Part shown: piece after piece, positions 27,201 to 33,020 of the stretch
Position numbering within the stretch: the stretch's first letter is position 1
Layout: each line of letters opens with the position of its first letter
DNA from: Panopea generosa
Lineage: Eukaryota; Mollusca; Bivalvia; Adapedonta; Hiatellidae
NCBI GenBank assembly: GCA_029582155.1
Contig: CM055907.1
Span: forward strand, 13,981,992-14,045,991
DNA: 64,000 nt
Reading direction: 5' to 3'
Made by a program: the position numbers and the translations under genes
The notes under the pieces: generated by a model
What the model saw: only the letters and a program-made list of their open reading frames with translations
Databases searched by the model: none
What the model was told of the DNA's origin: nothing

Positions 27201-28292
27201 TAATTTCATTGTTTAAAAATACTATTTAGCTTAATGCTGTTTTCACTGTTTTAATTCATAATTTTTTTTTTTCAAAAAAGAGTTTATTTTAGTGAAAAAA
27301 CAATTAAATTCGGCTCATAAACATAGGCGTTTTCAAGGCATGTTTAGTCTTCAACATATAACGTATTCTATATGGCAAATACAGTTTTATTTTGGAGGAA
27401 GACCTCACATTGAATCTTGATAGAACCAGCATCCTCGCACAAGTCACTTGCAAAGCTCTGAGGTGAACATACTTAAACTACTCGAACACGAAGGACAAAA
27501 AATGAAAAGCACAAACTTGGTTCAATTGATTCTATAAAATATCTATAGTTTTTTATTTTAAATATTACAGGAGAAGGCCAGGGAATACAACTGATAATGA
27601 AACTAACCAATATGAGATTCCGCTTGCTGGTCCTTCTGATGCTGTTTATACAGACCTCGAACACGCCGAAGCTGTACATACCAATATATCATCTACTACT
27701 AGGTAAAACATTTTTATTTGATGCTTTTATGTGAATTATAGCAATTTCCATGCGAGTATTTTCATTAATTTCATTGTTAAAAATACTGACATTTCCAGAA
27801 GATATTTTCACTGTTTTCATTCAACAAATAAAAATTTAAAAAGAGTTTATTTCAGTGAAATAGCAATTAAAATTGGCTCATGGATTTTGACATTTTCAAG
27901 GCATGTTTAGTCTTTAAACATATAACATTTTATATATGGCAAATACAGTTTTGTTTTGGAGGAAGACCTCACATTGAATCTTGATCGAACCAGCATCCTC
28001 GCAAAAGTCACTCGCAAAGCTCTGAGGTGAAATTTAAGTGGTCATTAGAGAACAGTGACTTAACCCACTCGGCCACGGAGGACAAAATAAAAAGATAATA
28101 ACAAACTTTGTTTTTATTGATTCTTTAAAAAAAATGTTTACTTTTAAATATTTTAGGAGATTGTCAAGGAATACAAATGGTAATGAAACTAACCAATATG
28201 AGATTCCGCTTGCTGGTCCTTCTGAAGCTGTTTATACAAAACTCGAACACGCCAAAGCTGTTCATACCAATATACCAACAACTACTAGATAA
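4285..28292 (+). CDS. Receptor paralogue 2: gene model join of nine exons
   Basis: Model: 4285-4360, 13504-13701, 14204-14325, 20726-20861, 21762-22097, 25234-25344, 27056-27137, 27571-27702, 28157-28292. Every junction has AG/GT signals and matching phase. The total is 1329 nt, a whole number of codons giving 442 residues, ending in the TAA created beyond the lost donor of exon 9. Predicted layout: signal peptide, CTLD-like half, WSC domain with eight cysteines, CTLD-like exon, Thr/Pro stalk, one membrane span, then a tail with tandem QYEIPLAG...VYT-x-L motifs. Five N-x-S/T sites fall in the ectodomain. It is probably a cell-surface recognition or signalling receptor with an intracellular phosphotyrosine tail. 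WSC and C-type-lectin folds usually bind carbohydrate, but ligand and pathway are unknown. The model is built by eye, so unseen extra exons and alternative splicing remain possible. Confidence 0.6.
5812..5965 (+). mobile_element. MITE-P copy (TIR tgacctgac...)
   Basis: Starts atgacctgacatgggctgtc and ends caatttacctgacctc, so its ends carry related ctgac words. Internal words (atcagtgatcgacattg, ccttagacatattgacggt) match copies at 31.57, 36.37 and 46.46 kb. No coding sequence. Confidence 0.65.
7085..7140 (-). repeat. SINE tail fragment, ATTC-ended
   Basis: Reads aatgaatgaatgaggtttta then cggcgc. The reverse complement (gcgccgtaaaacctcattcattcatt) resembles the tail of an invertebrate SINE ending in ATTC repeats. 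No head was recognised, so this is tentative. Confidence 0.4.
8505..8700 (-). mobile_element. SINE-B copy with tRNA-like head
   Basis: Reverse strand begins gtggagcacgtggttcagtg and contains ggttcgatccc (B-box like). It is followed by a body containing tactggttctgccaaggaag and a tail near gtttcacaatcgaagt. The same layout occurs at 35655-35870 and 61907-62062. It is a tRNA-derived retroposon, not a functional tRNA gene. Confidence 0.75.
9340..11265 (-). mobile_element. 5'-truncated, mutated non-LTR retrotransposon (LINE)
   Basis: Reverse-strand pieces read as reverse transcriptase: [15 protein letters not shown] (about 11200-11140), then [27 protein letters not shown] and [13 protein letters not shown] (11070-10850). 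The catalytic F-A-D-D box reads FADN near 10660, so it is inactive. A C-terminal stretch around 10245-10050 ([16 protein letters not shown]...[15 protein letters not shown]-like) is also LINE-like. The 3' end at 9340-9375 finishes with ataaagttatgttctgttct, a short TGTTC-type tail. Stops and frameshifts are frequent, and the endonuclease region is absent. It is a fossil copy, related but not identical to the LINE at 48-53 kb. Confidence 0.8.
11856..11919. repeat. (TA)n microsatellite
   Basis: About 32 TA units in intron 1. Confidence 0.95.
11925..12260. repeat. Local duplication with (TA)n(GA)n
   Basis: Two similar stretches: ataattgaaatcacaacaac at about 11928 and ataattgaaaccgcaacaac at about 12123. 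Both continue with ggaatttccgat and ...tttgtgaacaacca. The second copy holds (TA)n at 12188-12213 and (GA)n at 12213-12232. Confidence 0.8.
13504..13701 (+). CDS. Exon 2: N-terminal half of a CTLD-like module
   Basis: Acceptor acgttttaag, donor G|gtatgtgg; 198 nt, phase 1 to phase 1 (66 residues). The frame reads [20 protein letters not shown], then a variable middle and [10 protein letters not shown] near the end. The W-x-x-A-x-x-x-C pattern followed by a Trp-containing strand resembles the first half of a C-type lectin-like domain, with one N-glycosylation site (NST). It aligns in pattern and donor position with the second half of exon 5 ([10 protein letters not shown]...LWTSMFR). The fold is inferred, and no calcium-binding EPN/QPD motif is visible. 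Exon limits are supported by phase matching with exons 1 and 3. Confidence 0.65.
14204..14325 (+). CDS. Exon 3: first half of WSC domain
   Basis: Acceptor cgtgcgtttag, donor CCAAG|gtaacg; 122 nt. Codons give [16 protein letters not shown], then [20 protein letters not shown]. The E-L-C-x-x-x-C...Y-x-G-L signature is that of WSC domains, cysteine-rich modules found in animal and fungal surface proteins and thought to bind glycans. It carries three of the eight domain cysteines; the other five are in exon 4. It ends in phase 0. Confidence 0.75.
14497..14867. repeat. (TACC)n microsatellite, left part
   Basis: Long tract of ctac/tacc units with scattered substitutions, in intron 3. It stops abruptly at the TIR element starting at 14868. 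The same repeat in the same orientation resumes at 18617, so the element split an older array. Confidence 0.95.
15619..15924 (-). CDS. Hypothetical 101-codon frame inside the TIR element
   Basis: Open frame rich in Lys, Asn, Tyr and Ile. No motif, splice signal or family is recognised. Given the AT-rich setting it could be chance; it is reported because it is one of the longest non-repetitive frames inside the element. Confidence 0.15.
   Translation of the reverse strand: MRNPLKKVYCKYIYIHNDNENDYKKLKISEYLFLSLVKPHLDPNREKTLQDYYFSKIIDYNVELHLTDYNKFFITHAVHIIDYKAYFSLNINKTSDISTCC
16100..16965. repeat. Internal duplication within the TIR element
   Basis: gtgacttatcggtctattga at about 16118 recurs as gtgatttatcggtccattga at about 16842. 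In both copies it is followed by a cattttgat word, then by atgtgattg words near 16213 and 16947. The copies are about 725 bp apart, implying an old direct duplication. Confidence 0.7.
16990..17190. repeat. (TTA)n-rich tract
   Basis: Imperfect tta/att trinucleotide repeats. The open frame through them (Ile/Leu/Tyr runs) is a by-product. Confidence 0.85.
17577..17668 (-). mobile_element. tRNA-derived SINE fragment
   Basis: Reverse strand reads tgggtcagtagtacagcgga, then tagggtgctggcttcagac and ggtcgcgagattgaccc. This has A-box-like and weak B-box-like words in a tRNA-like arrangement. The acceptor stem does not pair, so it is a retroposon head. Confidence 0.6.
18617..20398. repeat. (TACC)n microsatellite, right part, 1.8 kb
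   Basis: Continuation of the array at 14497-14867, with many variants (tacata, tacccacc, taccgaac). Purity declines to the right, where ctaccgaact units prevail. The long open frames with YLPT repeats are artefacts of a tetranucleotide lacking stops. Confidence 0.95.
20726..20861 (+). CDS. Exon 4: second half of WSC domain
   Basis: Acceptor attttcaaag, donor ACAG|gtaatc; 136 nt, entering in phase 0 and leaving in phase 1. It reads [17 protein letters not shown], then [18 protein letters not shown] and FVSLYET. The C-Y-C, E-C-x-x-x-C and C-G-G...Y elements are the C-terminal WSC signature. With exon 3 the domain has eight cysteines in 86 residues and one N-glycosylation site (NIT). The acceptor was chosen because it is the only AG nearby that fits phase 0 of exon 3 without a stop. 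Confidence 0.75.
21130..21320 (+). mobile_element. tRNA-derived SINE copy
   Basis: Starts ccgtgacctagtggttaaagc (A-box-like) and contains gtaggttcaaacttggg (B-box-like). A body follows with ggccggtagctcataaagc and aagaggtaccgtatgtctaa. It lies in intron 4, 440 bases before exon 5. Confidence 0.65.
21762..22097 (+). CDS. Exon 5: CTLD-like C-half followed by a second N-half
   Basis: Acceptor tatttttctag, donor ACTG|gtaagc; 336 nt, phase 1-1 (112 residues). The first part, [18 protein letters not shown] then ...FSSLCQTE, resembles the last strands of a C-type lectin-like domain (C...W...C...F..C). The second part, [15 protein letters not shown] through [14 protein letters not shown], repeats the pattern of exon 2. 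Exons 2 to 5 could therefore be read as a CTLD interrupted by a WSC domain, or as alternating small modules. N-glycosylation sites are NVS, NGT and NSS. Without the donor the frame would run into a MITE and stop at 22228. Confidence 0.7.
22180..22655. mobile_element. MITE-S copy A, progenitor type of the 47-bp satellite
   Basis: Starts aggtctcactacacagttga and ends taactgtgtagtgagacgta, so the termini are inverted repeats (gtctcactacacagtt), about 470 bp apart. The first 47 bp match one monomer of the satellite at 41.9-45.8 kb and are followed by a second aaggct/ggtct-like word. The body (ttaacaccagtgatgtctta, ctactcatctgcagtaagaa) matches copy B at 32585-33020. It lies 83 bases after the exon 5 donor. 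Confidence 0.85.
22656..24333 (+). other. Intron 5, left part, nothing recognised
   Basis: AT-rich sequence without recognisable exon or repeat family. Confidence 0.5.
24334..24632 (-). mobile_element. SINE-C copy, minus orientation
   Basis: Reverse strand begins gggcccgataagctcagtcgg (A-box) and has gtgagttcgaatctccgccc (B-box). It then has the conserved central part (tgtctcattatcattagtctc, agtggttagggtaac) and ends in a CAAT-type tail. It is the same family as 25996-26287 and 63551-63889, and faces the 26.0-kb copy across exon 6. Confidence 0.9.
24953..24981. repeat. (ACTC)n microsatellite
   Basis: About seven ACTC units. Confidence 0.9.
25234..25344 (+). CDS. Exon 6: Thr/Pro/Ser-rich stalk
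   Basis: Acceptor ctcacacacag, donor TAAAG|gtaagc; 111 nt, phase 1-1 (37 residues). It reads [20 protein letters not shown], then Ser/Thr/Pro-rich sequence to ESTK. No cysteine. This fits an extended, probably O-glycosylated membrane-proximal stalk. Because the exon is symmetric, skipping it would keep the frame. It lies between two inverted SINE-C copies. Confidence 0.7.
25500..26770. repeat. Diverged intron duplication around SINE-C
   Basis: Words in 25525-25900 (tttgacgggatgaccgtgact, aaccaacaaatg, aacaatgtgtatcaaatatg) have counterparts in 26403-26690 (tttgacgttgtgaccgtggct, ggccaacaaata, taagcaatatgtcgtcaat). This is an old tandem duplication, now separated by the SINE at 25996-26287. 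Confidence 0.5.
25996..26287 (+). mobile_element. SINE-C copy, plus orientation
   Basis: tRNA-like head gcccgattagctcagtcggt and gtcgtgagttcgaatcctcc. A central domain follows (tttgtctctcaccactgatt, cttgcggagatggggtgtgc, aacagtggttaggttaact) and then the tail aatcaatcaatcaatta. The T-stem does not pair, so it is not a functional tRNA. The conserved central part recalls broadly distributed animal SINE cores; the exact core type was not checked. Confidence 0.9.
27056..27137 (+). CDS. Exon 7: transmembrane segment
   Basis: Strong acceptor (T-rich tract then ttcag) and donor AATAG|gtaaaac; 82 nt, entering in phase 1 and leaving in phase 2. It encodes [28 protein letters not shown], a continuous hydrophobic helix followed by Arg residues, so the C-terminus should be cytoplasmic. 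Its donor sequence and the following intron reappear after exons 8 and 9. Confidence 0.85.
27385..27500 (-). repeat. SINE-A remnant (copy 2), intron 7
   Basis: ttttggaggaagacctcaca, agaaccagcatcctcgcaca, cacttgcaaagctctgagg and a degraded head (cgaacacgaaggacaaaaa). It is part of the 565-586-bp duplicated unit. Confidence 0.7.
27571..27702 (+). CDS. Exon 8: tail cassette 1 with paired tyrosine motifs
   Basis: Acceptor aaatattacag, donor ACTAG|gtaaaac; 132 nt, phase 2-2. It encodes [20 protein letters not shown], then [22 protein letters not shown] (a YxxP-type SH2 site) and V-Y-T-D-L (YxxL) are 12 residues apart, close to but not matching a canonical ITAM. The basic start follows the membrane span. 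It derives from the first 132 nt of the paralogue-1 terminal exon type. Symmetric phase allows inclusion or skipping without frameshift. Confidence 0.8.
27945..28095 (-). repeat. SINE-A remnant (copy 3), intron 8
   Basis: Same words as the copies at 764 and 27385, with the best preserved head: the reverse strand reads gtcctccgtggccgagtggg (Leu/Ser-tRNA-like A-box). Confidence 0.75.
28157..28292 (+). CDS. Exon 9: tail cassette 2, lost splice donor, ends at TAA
   Basis: Acceptor aatattttag, then 132 nt homologous to exon 8: [20 protein letters not shown], then [18 protein letters not shown]. At the position of the donor the sequence is ACTAG|ATAACAC where exon 8 has ACTAG|GTAAAAC. The GT is gone and reading through gives R then TAA (28290-28292). 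It could therefore be the terminal exon of a short tail, with 442 residues overall, or be skipped so that exon 8 joins 28722. A sequencing error at this base is an alternative. Confidence 0.6.
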
Positions 28293-28539
28293 CACATTTT
28301 AATTTGATGCTTTTTCTATGAATTATAGACATCTCCGAGCGAGTATTTTCATTAATTTCATTGTTAAAAATACTGAAATTGCCAGAAGGTATTTTCACTG
28401 TTTTCATTCATAAAATAAAAATTTAAAGAAAGACTTTATTTTAGTGAAATAGCAATTAAATGGGTCATAAACATTGACATTTTCAAGGCATGTTTAGTGT
28501 TTCAACATATAACATGTTACACATGGCACATCCAGTTTT

Positions 28540-28650
28540 AATTTTGGAGGAAGACCTCATAATGAATCTGGGTAAAAGCAACATCCTTCCGCAAGTCACT
28601 TGCAAAGCTCAGCGGTGAACATACTTAAACTACTCTAACACGAAAGACAA
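28540..28650 (-). repeat. SINE-A remnant (copy 4)
   Basis: ttttggaggaagacctcata, gaatctgggtaaaagcaac and cgcaagtcacttgcaaagct. Fourth copy in the same relative place before a tail exon. Confidence 0.7.
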
Positions 28651-28721
28651 AAAATGAAAAGCACACACTTGGTTTTATTGATTCTATAAAATATCTATAG
28701 TTTTACTTTTTAATATTTTAG

Positions 28722-29205
28722 GAGAAGGTCAGGTAATACAACTGATAATGAAACTAACCAATATGAGATTCCGCTTGCTGATCCTTCTGATGCTGTTTAT
28801 ACAGAACTCGAACACGCCGAAGCTGTTTATACAAATGTACAACCAACTACTAAGTAATGATATTGTTGTAGCAAACAATACGCCTAACGATGATACGGAT
28901 GACGCATACGACACTATTTATAAGATTAAATCGAGTATTCAAGCTAAAGTACATATGAGTGAAAATACTGGAAATGCGTATACTACGTTTAATGGCGTTA
29001 GTGGCAAAATTTACAACTACACAACGTTAGAAATAGAACCGGTGGCACTCTTTTTATACGAAGCAATCACATACTGTCAATAATGCTATCCGCGGAGGTG
29101 AAAAAGATATCTGCGTAAACACGTATAGTCATTTGGATGGACATATCATTCAGTCTAATAAAGAGAAACAACATTTAAAGGGGGAAATGCCGCAGCAGAG
29201 CTCCC
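28722..29205 (+). pseudogene. Decayed terminal tail exon of paralogue 2 (cassette 3 plus 3' part)
   Basis: Acceptor taatattttag. The first 132 nt are a third cassette ([20 protein letters not shown], then AEAVYTN, which adds a Y-x-N Grb2-type site). Here the frame meets TAA at 28855-28857, after K. Beyond it, homology to the paralogue-1 terminal exon continues in another frame (GNDIVVANNTPND, then AYDTIYK, NAYTTFNG, IYNYT) and shifts again near 29020 (LEIEPVALF is the wrong frame). The nucleotide match persists to about 29205 (tatagtcatttggatggaca) and then stops, so the last third is missing. An alternative is a donor AA|gtaatg at 28854, which would again give a 132-nt phase 2-2 exon. Confidence 0.65.
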
Positions 29206-29497
29206 ACAAGGTGAAACTCGTGATATCATCGTTACTAGTCCTTTATTGATATTTCGGCAACACGAGTTCGTCAATTTCATGTTTTAGCCAAAGTATAAGT
29301 AGTCAAATAAGCTCGTTCGAACACACGACCTAAGCGGTGAAAAGTACGATATGTTGAGAGTCTTAAACCAATCGGTCAATGAGAACCTAGGGGTTAGCGA
29401 TCTCGCAGTTTATAAGTCAAACTTGCATATCACCGTTGTCATCCCGTGTAACCTGGTCAAAAGTGGGACAAGATTACACTATTTTATTAATCTGTAT

Positions 29498-29720
29498 AAC
29501 GGACCCAGCTCTACCAATTGGGTCGGTGAAGTAGCAACACATTTGAACACGTTGATTGGTCAGTTGCTTTAGAGAAAGTTTTAATGGCGTCATAGTATAG
29601 TAAGCGTTCAACTGATATAAATTGTGGGACAGGCATAACATTCTCTGGGTTTTTTTCCATTGGGGGTTAATAGACTTGATCCTGGAGAGATATCAGGATC
29701 TATATATAGACTATTATTTT
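29498..29720. repeat. Dispersed repeat D (copy 1)
   Basis: ggacccagctctaccaattg, cacgttgattggtcagttgc, agtaagcgttcaactg and tgtgggacaggcataacatt. Two tandem relatives lie at 60836-61010 and 61040-61270. Confidence 0.8.
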
Positions 29721-29884
29721 ATTGGAAGGCGGTATTTCATAACACATTTGTTCACGTGGATTAACCAGTATTGGTTAAAACATATTTTATTTCCAGTATT
29801 TTCAGATAAATAATTACAGTATTCAAAATATAAAGTACTAGAATGAAAGAATGCCATTCGTATAAAGTTTTTCACCAAAAAAGC

Positions 29885-30797
29885 TTAATATGTACAGTGT
29901 AACATAGTGGTGCATTTAGGGATATGATAACACAACAGCTTTATATGTACAGTGTAACAAAGTGGTTCATTTAGAGATATGACAACACAATAGCTTAATA
30001 TGTACAGTGTAACATAGTGGTACATTTAGGGATATGATAACACAATAGCTTAATATGTACAGTGTAACATATTGGTACATTTAGAGATGCGATGACACAA
30101 TAGCTTAATATGTACGATTTAACATAGTGGTACATTTAGAGATGCGATAACACAATAGCTTATTATGTACAGTGGTACATTTAGGGATGCAATAATACAA
30201 TAGCTTAGTATGTACGGTGTAACATAGTGGTACATTTAGGGATGCGATAACACAATAGCTTAATATGTACGGTGTAACATAGTGGTACATTTAGGGATGC
30301 AATAACACAATAGCTTAATATGTACAGTGTAACATAGTGGTACATTTAGGGATGCGATAACACAATAGCTTAATATGTACGGTGTAACATAGTGGTACAT
30401 TTAGGGATGCGATAACACAATAGCTTAATATGTACGGTGTAACATAGTGGTACATTTAGGGATGCGATAACACAATAGCTTAATATGTACGGTGTAACAT
30501 AGTGTTACATTTAGGGATGCAATAACACAATAGCTTAATATGTACGGTGTAACATAGTGGTGCATTTAGGGATGCAATAACACAATAGCTAATATGTACG
30601 GTGTAACATAGTGGTACATTTAGGGATGCGATAACACAATAGCTTTATATGTACAGTGTAACATAGTGGTACATTTAGGGATGCGATAACACAATAGCTT
30701 AATATGTACAGTGGTACATTTAGGGATATGATAACACAATAGCTTAATGTGTACAGGGTAACATAGTGGTACATTTAGAGATACGATAACACAAAGC
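29885..30797. repeat. 55-bp tandem repeat, about 16 copies
   Basis: Unit gataacacaatagcttaata followed by tgtacggtgtaacatagtgg and tacatttagggatgc. The period is exactly 55 between 30356 and 30411, and some units are shortened by loss of the gtgtaacata part. There are no unique spacers, so it is not a CRISPR array. Confidence 0.95.
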
Positions 30798-30829
30798 TTT
30801 TTTGTCACTGAACAAATTTGTAAATAAAT

Positions 30830-30832
<3 letters not shown>

Positions 30833-30883
<51 letters not shown>
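30833..30883. repeat. (GA)n microsatellite
   Basis: About 25 GA units, with one aaag interruption near the end. Confidence 0.95.
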
Positions 30884-30888
<5 letters not shown>

Positions 30889-32584
30889 GAACATGCAATA
30901 TGGGTATTGATGTTTTACTATTTGAATTGTTCAAAAGATAACTTATGGGACTTCTGGCGAGGGGATCGGTATATCTGGGTTCATGGTGTATATGTATATA
31001 TTTGCTTATATTACGTTTACATTATACAATATTGTGTTATGACAAATTGCATAAAAATATACAGTGTTAATCTATATAGAAATTGAAATTATATATTTTA
31101 TTATAGCTTTCTTACTACAAATATTTTTAACAAGTTTATTGTATTATTGAGGAGGTTTGAGAAGCTATCATAGCTTTATGGATGCATCCATGAGGATGTA
31201 CGAGTAAGCATGAGTCAGTGTGAGTGCTACATATATAAAATGGATATTGATTTAAATATATGTAACGATTTTTTCAGATCTTACAGTGTAAATAAACTGA
31301 TTTTTTTGTTCAAGCGCGTTCAAGAGTGTGTTTATAGACGACGGAATTTGAACTTTATTTGTCAAAAAATATCCGGAAATACTGATATGCTTACGTGTGT
31401 TCGTTATGTTGTTTTCTTTTATTAAAACAACATGGAAGTATGATAAGATATATATTATCCATATATCTATAAGTAAAACCAACATTCTGTTCTATTCTAA
31501 AATGTCACGTGACTGGTGTTTTTTTAATCCTGTACATATGCGCGCCTCACCATAACGTATTATACACCTAATTGACCTGACACAAGCGCTGTCAATCAAA
31601 CAATTTGATAATCCAATCAGCGATGGATATTGGTTGCTATCTTCCATTTTCCTTAGACAAATTAACGGTATCTATGTAAATCATATATTATATTGTTCTC
31701 GTACGCATTGTAGTGTAAATCTCATTCGTCGTCTCGTTCGATATGTTTTTTTTCTACCATTATATGTACTCGCACAATATAATCAAATATTGTATAAACA
31801 CTGTAAAATAACCTTTTAATATCAATCAAGCTGGTAGAAATAAAAAATAAAGTAACAATAGTAAATGTACATTTTAATACAACCATTTATTACATCAAGT
31901 ACGATAAATCTCTCTAGTTTACTAAGATAGAAATTGTACATCAACTAATCGTTTATACAATTAAAAGATAATATAAATTGCTATACATGTACAGAAGTGT
32001 CAAATCGTAAAAATAGTTATATACGGAAGCATATTCGTAGAAAAAAGGAAGTAACGTCACTTTCTGACGTCCTGTAGAATGAAAATGCTTTTGTTCGACT
32101 TGCATCCCGATATGGTTATGTTTAATCATATATTGTTTCATAAAGAAAAAAGATATGAATGTTGTTATTAAATAAAGACATAAATTATGTAGAACTTGTG
32201 TTGTAAGTCTAACGCTTGAACCAGTGTTAGGAATCGGAACAAGAAACAGAACATAATTGTTTTAAAGTAAATGTATTTCAATATTGCCGCAATAAAACGC
32301 ATATTTGAATAGTTAAAAGTTTGTAAAGTTGATATAATATATAATTTTCAAAAATAAATAATGTTTAGTCAATATGGTGGTGGTCAGACACATTGCTCAA
32401 ATATATTGAAACCATTCATACATAATTGACTGTCAACGTTAATTCAAGATCATTTTGAGAGAAAGAAAGAAAACCACATGAATGTCAATGCGATTTTATG
32501 CCGATCCGTATCCCCTGAAATCGACATCAACGTCGAATACTGCGTATCAGATACCCGAGGATTCGGCACCCGATACGCATTATG
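30884..32584. other. Intergenic, mostly unrecognised
   Basis: Only a diverged relative of the 2.95-3.4-kb duplication (about 31120-31190) and a MITE-P copy (31570-31690) are recognised. No exon seen. Confidence 0.45.
31570..31690 (+). mobile_element. MITE-P copy, partial
   Basis: attgacctgacacaagcgct, gtcaatcaaac, ataatccaatcagcgatgga, ttggttgctatcttccattt and ccttagacaaattaacggt match the copies at 36.4 and 46.5 kb. Confidence 0.75.
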
Positions 32585-33020
32585 TAAGGTCTCACTACAC
32601 TGTTGAATTTTGTTGTTTGCTCTATATAAAATAAGGTCTAGGGTTTCCACAGTAATATAGATTCCACATAGATTATTTTAAAATATTTTTTTTCATAGCA
32701 GAATCTATCCCCATCTCAAAAGTCACAAATAACTGGTTGGCTGACAAGCTTGTTTGTTTTTAAAAACTGTGCAGTGACACCCCAAGATCGTTTTTAAGTC
32801 CACAAATGCTCATAAATACATGTATAAACATGTATAGTCAATGTTTTAACACCAGTGATATCGTATTGCAGTAAATGATATGCCAGCTTTTGCTCTACTC
32901 ATCTGCAGCAAGAAACAACAACCACTACGAACCATTTTGAAACACTTTTTTAAGCATAAGAATCATGTTACCTTGGTAAAAAAGGGGCTCAACTGCGTAC
33001 TGAGACGTATTTACAATAGA
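32585..33020. mobile_element. MITE-S copy B
   Basis: Starts aggtctcactacactgttga and ends tgcgtactgagacgta. It contains ataaaataaggtctagggtt, so one 47-bp unit is bounded by ggtct on both sides, as in the satellite. It also has the body words taacaccagtgatatcgtat and ctactcatctgcagcaagaa shared with copy A. Confidence 0.85.

Noticed and set aside
29351-29572. 73-codon open frame downstream of the receptor
   Set aside because: Its second half is dispersed repeat D, and there are no splice signals or motif.
29885-30797. CRISPR-like look of a regular repeat array
   Set aside because: Units are contiguous with no unique spacers, and the genome is eukaryotic. The same applies to the 31-, 47- and 71-bp arrays.
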